A stretch of 38,562 nucleotides of DNA from Alphaproteobacteria bacterium (GTDB taxonomy: Bacteria; Pseudomonadota; Alphaproteobacteria; UBA6615): contig PBMH01000023.1 in NCBI GenBank assembly GCA_002722515.1, positions 1 to 38,562 on the forward strand, in the 5' to 3' direction. Position 1 is the stretch's first letter. Each line of letters starts with the position of its first letter. Below, piece by piece: positions 17,170-28,655 of the stretch. The translations under genes were made by a program, and so were the position numbers. The notes under the pieces were generated by a model. It was not told where the DNA came from, did no database searches, and worked only from the letters and a program-made list of their open reading frames with translations.

Positions 17170-18582
17170 TTAGAAATGGATCGTGCGGCCGCAAGCGTCA
17201 AGCACGGACTCGTGCATCATCTCGCTAAGAGTTGGATGAGGGAAGACCGATTCCACAAGCTCGTGCTCGGTCGTCTCGAGTGTCTTCGCAATTCCATAGC
17301 CCTGAATCAACTCGGTTCCCTCGGCCCCGATCATATGTGCCCCCAGCAATTCTCCAGTACCAGCGTCGAAGATCGTCTTGATCAGACCCTCGGGCTCACC
17401 CATCGCAATCGCCTTGCCGTTACCCTGAAACGGGAACCGCCCGACCTTGACCTTGCGGCCAGATTCCTTTGCCGCCGCCTCGGTCATGCCGATCGAGGCA
17501 ACCTGGGGTCTGCAATAGATACAACTTGGAATGCGGCTCGTATCCAGCGGATTAATATCCGTGCCACCTGCGATCCTTTCTACTGCAATGATCCCCTCAT
17601 GGGAGGCCTTGTGGGCGAGCCACGGCGGTCCCGCCACGTCGCCAATAGCCCAGACACCCGGTTCGGCGGTCTGCCCCCATTCGTCAATAACGATGTGAGA
17701 GTTCTCGACTTTTACCTTAGTACCCTCGAGACCAATGTTCTCAACATTCCCGACAATGCCGACAGCCATAATTACACGCTCGACCTCGATATTGCGGACT
17801 TTGCCGTCCTTCTCGAGGGCCGCCGTGACTTTATCCGACTGCTTCTCGAGCGCCTTCACCGATGCACCGGTGATCAACACCATACCCTGATCCTCGAAGG
17901 CCTTCGCTGCGAGACCGGAAACCTCCTCGTCCTCGATCGGCAGAATCCGGTCTGCTAACTCAACCACCGTCACCTCGGCCCCCAGGGTGCGGTAAAAGGA
18001 AGCAAACTCGATGCCGATCGCGCCAGAACCAACCACCAAAAGAGATTTAGGAAACTCTTCCGGTACCATCGCTTCGCGATAGCTCCAAATCTGTTTTCCA
18101 TCCGCCTCCATTCCAGGGAGCTCCCGCGCCCTTGCGCCCGTTGCGAGCAGGATATTCTTGGCGATCACCTCAGCGACCTTCTTACCGTTTTTTGTAACAG
18201 TGAGCCCTTGGTAACCGGCCTTGCCGCCCACGAGCTTGCCCCAACCGTCGATGAACTCGACCCCGTTCTTCTTGAGCAGGTAACCGACACCCTGGTTGAG
18301 CTGACCGGCTACTACGCGAGAACGCTCCACCACCTTCTTTATGTCGAATGCCACATTGTCGACCTTAAGGCCGTAGGCCTCGGCATTCTGCATATAGTGA
18401 TAGATCTCCGACGTCCGCAGAAGCGCCTTGGTGGGAATGCAGCCCCAGTTCAGGCAAATGCCACCCAGATGGTTAGCTTCAACAACTGCCACCTTCATGC
18501 CCAATTGCGCGGCGCGGATTGCCGACACGTACCCACCGGGGCCACCGCCAACAACAACCAGATCGAACTTCCTTTCCGCCAT
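17170..18582 (-). CDS. lpd: Dihydrolipoamide dehydrogenase (PDH E3)
   Basis: E3 re-oxidises dihydrolipoyl groups of E2 with NAD+. The 470-residue product has the FAD-binding VVVGGGPGGYVSA (9-21), the redox disulfide GGICLNWGCIPTK (Cys43/Cys48), the NAD-binding GSGAIGIEFASFY (about 185) and the C-terminal catalytic dyad HPTLSE (His449, Glu454). It follows pdhC by 35 bases and precedes lipA by three. The location within the pdh operon makes PDH its primary complex, though E3 is often shared with 2-oxoglutarate dehydrogenase and glycine cleavage. Confidence 0.97.
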   Translation of the reverse strand: MAERKFDLVVVGGGPGGYVSAIRAAQLGMKVAVVEANHLGGICLNWGCIPTKALLRTSEIYHYMQNAEAYGLKVDNVAFDIKKVVERSRVVAGQLNQGVGYLLKKNGVEFIDGWGKLVGGKAGYQGLTVTKNGKKVAEVIAKNILLATGARARELPGMEADGKQIWSYREAMVPEEFPKSLLVVGSGAIGIEFASFYRTLGAEVTVVELADRILPIEDEEVSGLAAKAFEDQGMVLITGASVKALEKQSDKVTAALEKDGKVRNIEVERVIMAVGIVGNVENIGLEGTKVKVENSHIVIDEWGQTAEPGVWAIGDVAGPPWLAHKASHEGIIAVERIAGGTDINPLDTSRIPSCIYCRPQVASIGMTEAAAKESGRKVKVGRFPFQGNGKAIAMGEPEGLIKTIFDAGTGELLGAHMIGAEGTELIQGYGIAKTLETTEHELVESVFPHPTLSEMMHESVLDACGRTIHF

Positions 18583-18617
18583 GCGAATATCCCGGTGTTA
18601 TAGCGCCAAGAGCGGGC

Positions 18618-19859
18618 CTACAGTAGAAGCCCGAGCGGCTCCTCGATCAGTTCCTTAAGTGTGGCCAGATACTCGGCACCAATCGCGCCGTCGAGGGCTC
18701 GATGATCCACCGATAGAGTGAGCGACATGACGGTAGCGACCGCCAATTCCCCGTCACGAACAACCGGGCGTTGCTCTCCAATGCCAACTGCTAGGATCGC
18801 GCCCTGGGGTTGGTTGATTACCGCCTCGAAATGCTTGACACCATACATACCCAGATTGGAGATCGTGAACGTCCCGCCCTGGTACTCCTCTGGAGCAAGC
18901 TTGTTATCCCTCGCCCGGGCAGCTAGGTCGGCCATCTCTGATGAGATCGCCTTCAGGCCCTTGCCCTCGACTCCACGCACGACCGGCGTTATCAGCCCGT
19001 CGTCGATAGCGACGGCGACCGAGATATCTGCGCGCTTGTAGACCCGAATCCCCTCGTCAAACCACCCGGCGTTCGCCCGGGGAACATCCACAAGCGCCGC
19101 AGCAGCAGCCTTAATAATCATGTCGTTGACTGAGATTTTGAACTCGCCGTCTTTTGCCCGAGCGTTCAGGTTCTTGCGCGCCTCGAGCAACCGGTCGATC
19201 TCGCAGTCCACAGTCAGGTAGAAATGCGGGACCTGCTGCTTTGATTGGGTCATCCGCCGGGCAATCACCTTGCGAATGTTGGACAGCGGCAACACATCGT
19301 ATGGCCCGTCGCCTTCGGCAAAGACTGCCGGCGTGCCCGCAGCCAGTACCGGCGCGCCCACGAAATTCTCAATGTCGGCCTTGACGACCCGACCGTTGGA
19401 ACCGCTGCCCACCACCTGCGCTAGGTCGATCCCCTGCTGGTGCGCTAGACGCCGTGCCAGTGGGCTAGCAATCACTCGATCACCCGATTCCGCAGCCCGG
19501 CTCGTGGCGAGATTCGGGGCCTCGGGCGCAGGTGCGGGCGCTGCAGCCGAGGGCTGGGGCGCAGGTGCTGCAGGCTTACCGCCGGCATCGAACCCATCTA
19601 GCGCCGTATCATCCTCGCCGTCTTGCAGCAATACAGCGATGGGCGTGTTGACCGGAACTTCTTCTGCGCCTTCGGCGACCAAAACCTTCGCAAGGACACC
19701 CTCATCTACAGCCTCCACCTCCATAGTCGCCTTATCGGTCTCGATTTCGGCGATAACGTCGCCCGGCACGACCACGTCGCCTTCCTCCTTAAGCCAGCGC
19801 GCGAGATTACCTTCGGTCATGGTCGGCGATAGGGCTGGCATGAGAATAGAAATCGGCAT
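18618..19859 (-). CDS. pdhC: Dihydrolipoamide acetyltransferase (PDH E2)
   Basis: E2 is the core of the pyruvate dehydrogenase complex and transfers acetyl from lipoyl to CoA. The 413-residue product has one lipoyl domain (1-80; lipoyl Lys43 in ETDKATMEV), an Ala/Pro-rich flexible linker (about 85-120), a peripheral-subunit-binding domain (about 129-165; [16 protein letters not shown]) and the acetyltransferase domain, ending with DHRALDGA (catalytic His386, Asp390). The ATG overlaps the stop of a 53-codon ORF as TAATG, and its ribosome-binding site AGAGG lies inside that ORF. Its lipoyl domain is nearly a copy of that in PdhB. Confidence 0.97.
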   Translation of the reverse strand: MPISILMPALSPTMTEGNLARWLKEEGDVVVPGDVIAEIETDKATMEVEAVDEGVLAKVLVAEGAEEVPVNTPIAVLLQDGEDDTALDGFDAGGKPAAPAPQPSAAAPAPAPEAPNLATSRAAESGDRVIASPLARRLAHQQGIDLAQVVGSGSNGRVVKADIENFVGAPVLAAGTPAVFAEGDGPYDVLPLSNIRKVIARRMTQSKQQVPHFYLTVDCEIDRLLEARKNLNARAKDGEFKISVNDMIIKAAAAALVDVPRANAGWFDEGIRVYKRADISVAVAIDDGLITPVVRGVEGKGLKAISSEMADLAARARDNKLAPEEYQGGTFTISNLGMYGVKHFEAVINQPQGAILAVGIGEQRPVVRDGELAVATVMSLTLSVDHRALDGAIGAEYLATLKELIEEPLGLLL

Positions 19860-20020
19860 TAGTGATTCCTCTGGCTGCGGTGCGCAACGATCATGTCTTC
19901 CGCACCCCGTTCTCTTATTGCGTTATCGAAGGCCCGCGGCCTTATTCCTGCAATATACTGCTTCAACTGCACCAAATACTGGTTCGTCACGCTAGCTTTC
20001 AGCCACCCTAAAAACAGCAT
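19859..20020 (-). CDS. Small hypothetical protein between pdhB and pdhC (53 aa)
   Basis: I do not recognise this protein. It fills almost the whole gap between pdhB and pdhC. The ATG at 20018-20020 lies three bases after the pdhB stop, with AAGGA exactly seven bases upstream. Its TAA shares bases with the pdhC ATG (TAATG), so it would be translationally coupled on both sides. The product begins [20 protein letters not shown] and ends basic (HRSQRNH); residues 1-25 could form an amphipathic helix, and 26-45 is rich in Arg, Asp and Glu. No signal peptide or known motif is evident. The tight packing supports a real gene whose product may act with PDH, but no homology was tested. Without conservation it could instead be a coupling leader for pdhC. 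Confidence 0.6.
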   Translation of the reverse strand: MLFLGWLKASVTNQYLVQLKQYIAGIRPRAFDNAIRERGAEDMIVAHRSQRNH

Positions 20021-20023
20021 CGG

Positions 20024-21391
20024 CTAGTCCTTGTAACAAACACGTTTCGCGGCCTCAGCGATCCGATTGACCTGCGGAAGCGCAAGTTTCTCGAGGTTCG
20101 CCGCATACGGCATCGGCACATCTTCGCCGGTAACCCGAGTTACCGGTGCGTCGAGATAGTCGAACGCGCTCTCCATCATCTGCATGCCGATCTCGGCACC
20201 GATCCCTGCGAACGGCCAGCCTTCCTCGACCGACACGATCCGGTTGGTCCGCTTAACGGATTTGACGACCGTCTCCGTGTCTAGCGGCCTGATCGTACGA
20301 AGATCAATCACCTCGGCCTCAATACCCTCGGCAGCAAGCATATCTGCGGCGTCTAGTGCCTTGCCGACCATCAGGGAGAAGGCTGTGATGGTCACGTCGT
20401 CCCCAGCACGCACTACCTTAGCCTTTCCAATTGGTACGGTAACCTCGTCATCCTGCGGTACGTCGAAGCTGCTTCCGTAGAGCAACTCGTTTTCAAGAAC
20501 GATGACCGGGTTTGGGTCGCGAATCGCTGACTTGAGCAATCCTTTCGCATCTCCAGCTGTATAGGGAGCCACAACCTTGAGGCCCGGGCAATGCCCGTAC
20601 CAGCTCGCATAGCACTGCGAATGCTGCGCGCCGACACGCGACGCCGCTCCATTCGGGCCCCGGAATACAATCGGGACATCCATCTGGCCTCCCGACATGT
20701 AGAGAGTCTTGGCGGCCGAATTAATTATTTGATCAATTGCCTGCATCGCGAAGTTAAAGGTCATGAATTCGACTATAGGGCGCAGCCCGTGGTACGCTGC
20801 CCCCACACCGAGTCCGGCAAAGCCCTGCTCCGTGATAGGGGTGTCGATCACGCGGCGATCGCCGAACTCCTCAAGTAATCCCTGACTGACCTTGTAGGCC
20901 CCTTGGTACTGCGCAACCTCTTCTCCCAAAAGAAACACTTTATCGTCCCGGCGCATCTCCTCGGCCATACCGTCGCGCAGCGCTTCACGCACCGTCATCT
21001 CGGTGGTCGGCACATCATATGTAGCAGCCGACATCGACGCTGATGCCATTGGCGCTTCCGATGACTTTTTGGTTGAAACCTGAGCGCTTTCCTCGGCAAC
21101 TGAACCGGTGGCGATGGGAATCCCATTATCGATATTATCGGCGCTCTCACCGTCCGCCAGGATCACCGCGATAGGCGTATTCACCGCCACATGCTCTGCG
21201 CCCTCGACTACGAGAATCTTCCCCAGCGTACCTTCGTCAACCGCCTCAACTTCCATGGTTGCCTTGTCGGTCTCGATTTCGGCGATCACATCACCTGGCA
21301 CAATGCTATCGCCCTCGGACTTGAGCCATCGTGCGATGTTGCCCTCCGTCATGGTCGGCGACAACGCCGGCATTAACACCTGGATTGGCAT
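20024..21391 (-). CDS. pdhB: Pyruvate dehydrogenase E1 beta subunit with N-terminal lipoyl domain
   Basis: This is the beta half of the thiamine-dependent E1 enzyme. The 455-residue product has a lipoyl domain (1-80; Lys43 in ETDKATMEV), a linker (about 81-128) and the E1-beta transketolase-like domain (about 132-455; [61 protein letters not shown]). Usual E1-beta is about 325 residues; the extra length is the lipoyl domain and linker, an arrangement known in several alphaproteobacteria. The ATG is preceded by GGAGAA. It lies 30 bases after pdhA. The extra lipoyl domain implies E1 itself is a LipA substrate. Confidence 0.97.
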   Translation of the reverse strand: MPIQVLMPALSPTMTEGNIARWLKSEGDSIVPGDVIAEIETDKATMEVEAVDEGTLGKILVVEGAEHVAVNTPIAVILADGESADNIDNGIPIATGSVAEESAQVSTKKSSEAPMASASMSAATYDVPTTEMTVREALRDGMAEEMRRDDKVFLLGEEVAQYQGAYKVSQGLLEEFGDRRVIDTPITEQGFAGLGVGAAYHGLRPIVEFMTFNFAMQAIDQIINSAAKTLYMSGGQMDVPIVFRGPNGAASRVGAQHSQCYASWYGHCPGLKVVAPYTAGDAKGLLKSAIRDPNPVIVLENELLYGSSFDVPQDDEVTVPIGKAKVVRAGDDVTITAFSLMVGKALDAADMLAAEGIEAEVIDLRTIRPLDTETVVKSVKRTNRIVSVEEGWPFAGIGAEIGMQMMESAFDYLDAPVTRVTGEDVPMPYAANLEKLALPQVNRIAEAAKRVCYKD

Positions 21392-21421
21392 ATTTTTAGT
21401 TCTCCCGTCCCGCAGTCACTG

Positions 21422-22519
21422 TCAGGCTTCAATCAGAACATCTGTATAAAGCTCAGTTGGATCGGGCTCGGGACTCTCCTGAGCGAAGTCAGCCGCCGCA
21501 TTTACTCGCTCGCGAACATCGCGATCAATCGCCTTCAGCGAATCTTCATCCGCAACCTTCTGGGCCAACAGAACGTCCCTTAAGGTTTCGATGGGGTCCT
21601 TTTCGGTCCGCATCTTTTGGACCTCATCCTTGGTTCTGTACTTCGCGGGATCAGACATGGAATGACCGCGGTAACGATAGGTTTGCATCTCCAGGATGAA
21701 CGGTCCCTTGCCGGAACGCACATGGTCGACAGCCCTACAGCCATCATCGAAAACCTGCATCACATCCATACCGTCAACCTGCGCGCCAGGAATGCCGTAA
21801 CCGCAACCACGCTTAAACAGGTCCGGTTCCGCCGAGGCCCGTTCGACGGAGGTACCCATGCCGTAGCGGTTATTCTCAATCACATAGATAATAGGCAGGT
21901 CCCATAGTGCGGCCATGTTAAAACTTTCATACACTTGTCCCTGGTTGACTGCGCCATCGCCGAAATAGTCGAGGCAGATACCGTTGTCGCCCTGATACTT
22001 GTGTGAGAAGGCTATGCCCGTACCAAGGGGAACGTTCGCGCCGACAATACCGTGGCCGCCATAAAAATTCTTTTCTTTGGAGAACATGTGCATAGATCCC
22101 CCCTTACCGCGCGAGTAGCCACCCTCACGGCCGGTAAGCTCAGCCATCACGCCCTTTGGGTCCATGCCACAGGCCAGCATGTGGCCATGGTCACGGTAAG
22201 TGGTGATCACAGAATCCTGAGGTTGGAGGGCCGCCTGCATGCCGACGACGACGGCTTCCTGCCCAATGTATAGGTGGCAGAACCCGCCGATAAGTCCCAT
22301 GCCGTACATCTGTCCCGCCTTCTCCTCAAAACGCCGAATGAGGAGCATCTCGCCATAGAATTCTAACAGTTTCTCTGGGGAGTTAGATTTAGTGTCGCGT
22401 TTACCAGGTGCCGTTGTTTTTTTTCGCGGCGCGGCTCTTTTTGAAAGAGACCTTGCACTAGACCTGGGCGTCGACCTCGAACTCGACCGTGTCGATTTCG
22501 CAGCTGGTTTTCGCGCCAT
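21422..22519 (-). CDS. pdhA: Pyruvate dehydrogenase E1 alpha subunit
   Basis: This is the alpha half of E1, binding thiamine diphosphate and decarboxylating pyruvate. The 365-residue product has the ThDP motif beginning GDGAVNQGQVYESFN and ending with the Asn pair in VIENNRYGMGT, the loop YRYRGHSMSDP that lies over the active site, and the N-terminal core motif EFYGEMLLIRRFEEKAGQMY. The first 48 residues are an unusual Ser/Arg/Lys-rich basic extension (17 Lys or Arg, no acidic residue before about position 42), longer than typical. GGGGGAG lies four bases before the ATG. It heads the pdhA-pdhB-orf-pdhC-lpd-lipA series, with 210 bases of upstream DNA. Confidence 0.97.
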   Translation of the reverse strand: MARKPAAKSTRSSSRSTPRSSARSLSKRAAPRKKTTAPGKRDTKSNSPEKLLEFYGEMLLIRRFEEKAGQMYGMGLIGGFCHLYIGQEAVVVGMQAALQPQDSVITTYRDHGHMLACGMDPKGVMAELTGREGGYSRGKGGSMHMFSKEKNFYGGHGIVGANVPLGTGIAFSHKYQGDNGICLDYFGDGAVNQGQVYESFNMAALWDLPIIYVIENNRYGMGTSVERASAEPDLFKRGCGYGIPGAQVDGMDVMQVFDDGCRAVDHVRSGKGPFILEMQTYRYRGHSMSDPAKYRTKDEVQKMRTEKDPIETLRDVLLAQKVADEDSLKAIDRDVRERVNAAADFAQESPEPDPTELYTDVLIEA

Positions 22520-22729
22520 AGAACTCCCCCATAACTCAATTACTCAGCGTAATCGGCCATACCGAGAAGTAGGGGATTAGACTGCCCCCAGCAAGGACCG
22601 AAGGAGGAAAAAATGTTTAATATCAGGGAAAAAGGGTAAATTTACTGTTATTCAGTTAATATCGTTAAGTCCGAACGAAATAATCGTACATAATCCGCAG
22701 GACACATAGGCGAATATTTCGCCAGCAAA
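22520..22729. promoter_or_regulatory. Upstream region of pdhA with a short palindrome
   Basis: This 210-base AT-rich spacer between ftsB and pdhA probably holds the pdh operon promoter. A perfect inverted repeat GGCGAA-TAT-TTCGCC sits at 22709-22723, seven bases after the ftsB stop; no T-run follows it in the leftward direction, so an operator or mRNA structure is likelier than a terminator. I could not pick a reliable -35/-10 pair. No gene is seen on the minus strand. Confidence 0.35.
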
Positions 22730-23038
22730 CTATTCAACAATAACGATCTCGTTCGGGTGTGCAAAGTTCAGCATCACACGCGCACGTTCTTCAAGCATGT
22801 CAGGGTCGAGGTTGTCAGGGCGAAGAAGCGCTACCCGAGTTTCGATCTGGTTCCGCTGCACCTCTAGCGATACGTGCAGCTTGTTCGCCTGCTCAACCTT
22901 CGTACGAAGTTGAAGCAACGACAGTAAACCATGATCGCCCTGAACCATATGGTACGAGAAATACGCAAGTAGCAGCGCACCGATAATGGGCCAAGTCGTG
23001 CTTCGTGCCCGAATGCGTATGTCGTCTACAAGGCCCAT
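22730..23038 (-). CDS. ftsB: FtsB/DivIC-family septum formation initiator
   Basis: FtsB is a small bitopic protein linking FtsQ and FtsL in the cell division complex. The 102-residue product has a short cytoplasmic N terminus, one membrane helix (about 17-33), then a coiled-coil-like segment (about 38-75) and a C-terminal part containing RPDNLDPDMLEERARVMLNFAHPNEIVIVE, which matches the conserved end of the family. The location between eno and pdhA is the standard alphaproteobacterial one. No good ribosome-binding site precedes the ATG, so translation may start on a very short leader. Confidence 0.92.
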   Translation of the reverse strand: MGLVDDIRIRARSTTWPIIGALLLAYFSYHMVQGDHGLLSLLQLRTKVEQANKLHVSLEVQRNQIETRVALLRPDNLDPDMLEERARVMLNFAHPNEIVIVE

Positions 23039-23320
23039 ACCTGCATCGAATCACAGGCCGAGTCGTAGCGTCAACTTTGAATTGTCCATTGAATTCAATT
23101 CTTTGCCTGAAAATAGGTTAGTGTTGCAAAAGTGCCCCAGAGTTCCTGTTTTGGACTCACCAGGAACCTCCATGCGCCATGTAGCCCATAGCACCACCCA
23201 CCAAAAAACCAACGCCCCAATCCGATGATTCGCCGATCACGCAGGAAATACCGCAACAATTCCTCCGCCGGCTAGAATCCACAACAGAAAGGACCAGATT
23301 AGAAAAAAGCATTCCAGAGG
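23039..23320. other. Unexplained eno-ftsB gap with symmetric motifs
   Basis: This 282-base gap separates eno from ftsB (both leftward). It contains a 12-base perfect palindrome ATTGAATTCAAT (23088-23099) and a 7-bp inverted repeat GTTCCTG/CAGGAAC with a 12-base loop (23142-23167). A minus-strand TTGACG at 23069-23074 could be a -35 element, but the -10 at 17 bases (ATTCGA) is poor. Short minus-strand frames exist: one continues in phase from the eno stop as a hydrophobic 26-residue stretch, and another of about 50 codons follows a GGAGG but has only TTG starts. None is convincing as a gene. Confidence 0.3.
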
Positions 23321-24622
<1,302 letters not shown>

Positions 24623-25471
24623 TCAGTCGATCGAAATCGGATTTGCCTTCGCAATGCGGTCGAGTTCAAGCAAGGTTTTGATTATCCCGGGCATATCCTT
24701 CAGATGAACCATGTTCGGGCCATCACTGGGGGCATTGTCCGGATTGTCATGGGTCTCCAGAAAAACCCCTGCCACCCCAATGGCAACCGCAGCGCGCGCT
24801 AACACCGGCGCGAACTCCCGTTGCCCGCCGCTTGAAGTCCCCTGGGCGCCGGGTTGCTGCACAGAATGCGTGGCATCGAAAATCACCGGACATCCAGTCT
24901 GAGAGGCCATAACTGGCAACGACCGCATATCGGCCACCAGTGTGTTATAGCCAAAGCTAGAACCACGCTCGCATATAAGGACATTCTCGTTACCCGCCTC
25001 GAACGCCTTCCCAACTACATTTTTCATATCCCAGGGCGCCAGAAATTGGCCCTTCTTGATGTGCAGGGCGCAGCCAGTCTCGGCTGCGGCTACCACGAGG
25101 TCCGTCTGACGGCAGAGGAAGGCCGGTATTTGTAGAACATCGGCAACGGCACCAACGTCGTTACAGTGTGATGGGTCGTGGACGTCAGTTAGAATCGGTA
25201 GCCCCGTTTTTTCCCGGATTTCAGCCATAATCGGCAAACTTTTCTCGATTCCTAGACCACGAGCCGTCTTTATCGAAGTCCGGTTCGCCTTGTCGAAGCT
25301 GGTCTTGTAGATCAGACCGATCCCAAAATTTTCGGCTATCTCCTTCAGCGCGGCACTTATCTCGAGGCCGTGGGCCCTAGATTCGAGCTGGCAGGGACCA
25401 GCGATAATGGTCAGCGGGCGATCCCCGCCAAGCGTAAGGTCACCCACGCGCACATGTCTCTGCGGCGCCAT
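24623..25471 (-). CDS. kdsA: 3-deoxy-8-phosphooctulonate synthase (KDO-8-P synthase), metal-dependent type
   Basis: KdsA condenses phosphoenolpyruvate with arabinose 5-phosphate to KDO 8-phosphate, the precursor of the inner core sugar of LPS. The 282-residue product has IIAGPCQLES near the N terminus (Cys27), YKTSFDKANRTS, LPILTDVHD, KKGQFLAPWDM, CERGSSFGYN and IFDATHSVQQPG. Cysteine at position 27, where the E. coli metal-independent enzyme has asparagine, places it in the metal-dependent class, with the later His and acidic residues as the other ligands. It starts two bases after pyrG ends and shares that transcript. Confidence 0.97.
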   Translation of the reverse strand: MAPQRHVRVGDLTLGGDRPLTIIAGPCQLESRAHGLEISAALKEIAENFGIGLIYKTSFDKANRTSIKTARGLGIEKSLPIMAEIREKTGLPILTDVHDPSHCNDVGAVADVLQIPAFLCRQTDLVVAAAETGCALHIKKGQFLAPWDMKNVVGKAFEAGNENVLICERGSSFGYNTLVADMRSLPVMASQTGCPVIFDATHSVQQPGAQGTSSGGQREFAPVLARAAVAIGVAGVFLETHDNPDNAPSDGPNMVHLKDMPGIIKTLLELDRIAKANPISID

Positions 25472-25473
25472 AG

Positions 25474-27147
<1,674 letters not shown>

Positions 27148-27192
27148 TCATCCACAGTCGGCAAGCTTCTGAGATAACGGCGTTTGGCACAG

Positions 27193-27217
27193 AAAAAGGC
27201 GGCCTCAAAGCCGCCTT
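27193..27217 (-). terminator. Intrinsic terminator downstream of secG
   Basis: Read leftward, an 8-bp perfect stem AAGGCGGC/GCCGCCTT with loop TTTGAG is followed directly by TTT. It lies about 30 bases past the secG stop and about 90 bases before pyrG. This is the clearest Rho-independent terminator in the window and ends or attenuates the tpiA-secG transcript. Confidence 0.88.
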
Positions 27218-27245
27218 CAAACCCAGACTCGAAGTAAGAAACCAT

Positions 27246-27602
<357 letters not shown>

Positions 27603-27714
27603 ATTTTCGGTCGATTCCCGTTTGCGAAGCGCGTGTCCCATTCGCGCCGCGTGTCCTGCTCGCGTATTTAGTCCGTTGTGTGCCGCAATGCCAGCACCAA
27701 TCCTGCAGGACGGT

Positions 27715-28467
27715 CTATTTACATACCGCGGCGATCGACAGAAAACTCCCGGCATCGAGGCTCGCCCCGCCAATCAGTCCCCCGTCAACATTCGCAACCG
27801 TAAGCAAATCGCCTGCGTTCTCAGGCTTCATCGAACCGCCATAGAGCAGCTTTATCCCACTAACGTTCTTGCCCAAAATTACTCCCAGCGCGGCGCGGAT
27901 ATGGCAGTGGGCACCCGCAACCTCCTCTAGGCTCGGGGTCCGCCCGGTACCAATCGCCCAGACCGGCTCATAGGCGATCACTGTGTTGTTGGCATCAACG
28001 CCAGACACCGGGAGGGAACCACCTAGCTGAGTACTGAGTACGTCGAGCGTTTCGCCCGCGTTACGTTCGGCCTCCGTTTCACCAATACATACAATCGCCG
28101 TCAGGCCCATGCTATGTGCCGAGGCAGTTTTTGCACGCACACGCTCATCGCTCTCACCGAGACCATGGCGGCGCTCAGAATGACCCAAGATTACATGGCT
28201 TGCCCCAGCATCTCGGAGCATCGCGGCGGAGAGATCGCCCGTAAACGCACCCCCGTCCGCCTCATGGCAATCCTGCCCACCTACCGCAACTGCCGACCCA
28301 TCAGTCGCGTCCGCAACGGCGCAAAGAATCGTCGCGGGCGGACATACCAACAAATCGCAGTTTATCACTCCGCTCTGTTCCGAGATCGCGCGGGCAAGCC
28401 CAACGCCCTCTGCGGCCAACATATTCATTTTCCAGTTTCCGGCTATCAGTTTTCTCGACCCAGTCAT
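27715..28467 (-). CDS. tpiA: Triosephosphate isomerase
   Basis: TpiA interconverts dihydroxyacetone phosphate and glyceraldehyde 3-phosphate. The 250-residue product has the catalytic triad in place: Lys13 (GNWKMN), His96 (ILGHSERR) and Glu167 (AYEPVWAIGTG). The phosphate-gripping GGSMKPENA follows, and GLIGGASLDAGSF near the end completes the barrel. GGTGA lies four bases before the ATG. It is transcribed leftward, divergent from the ppiD-like gene, and heads the tpiA-secG unit. Confidence 0.97.
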   Translation of the reverse strand: MTGSRKLIAGNWKMNMLAAEGVGLARAISEQSGVINCDLLVCPPATILCAVADATDGSAVAVGGQDCHEADGGAFTGDLSAAMLRDAGASHVILGHSERRHGLGESDERVRAKTASAHSMGLTAIVCIGETEAERNAGETLDVLSTQLGGSLPVSGVDANNTVIAYEPVWAIGTGRTPSLEEVAGAHCHIRAALGVILGKNVSGIKLLYGGSMKPENAGDLLTVANVDGGLIGGASLDAGSFLSIAAVCK

Positions 28468-28577
28468 TCATTCACCAAATTGTTGTTAGTGTTGGGGAAA
28501 TTCACGAGCCCACATGTGCCATAGCATAGGCGCTTACGACCACCAAACGGCAGCGTTCGACACATATCTAGCTACTC

Positions 28578-28606
28578 TTGAGGCGGCGCACCGCGAGCAC
28601 TATTAT
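28578..28606 (+). promoter_or_regulatory. Candidate sigma-70-type promoter of the ppiD-like gene
   Basis: TTGAGG (28578-28583) and TATTAT (28601-28606) are separated by exactly 17 bases. A 9-bp perfect inverted repeat overlaps it: GGCGGCGCA at 28582-28590 and TGCGCCGCC at 28606-28614, framing the -10 element. A second hairpin, CCGCAGC-TGG-GCTGCGG (28614-28630), would lie at the 5' end of the transcript. The start codon follows at 28656. Confidence 0.55.
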
Positions 28607-28655
28607 GCGCCGCCCGCAGCTGGGCTGCGGACAAGAACTAACTGGTGACAACATA

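Noticed and set aside
16936-17958. 340-codon plus-strand frame opposite lipA and lpd
   Set aside because: It spans two well-identified minus-strand genes and shows no domain of its own; long antisense frames are expected at this base composition.
19270-19995. 241-codon plus-strand frame opposite pdhC
   Set aside because: Its Ala/Ser/Pro/Thr-rich composition is the typical shadow of a GC-rich coding strand; pdhC on the minus strand explains the region fully.
22603-22639. Plus-strand AAGGAGG followed by ATG in the ftsB-pdhA gap
   Set aside because: The ribosome-binding site is perfect but the frame stops after eight codons and lies antisense to a leftward operon. Purine-rich sequence is the simpler explanation.
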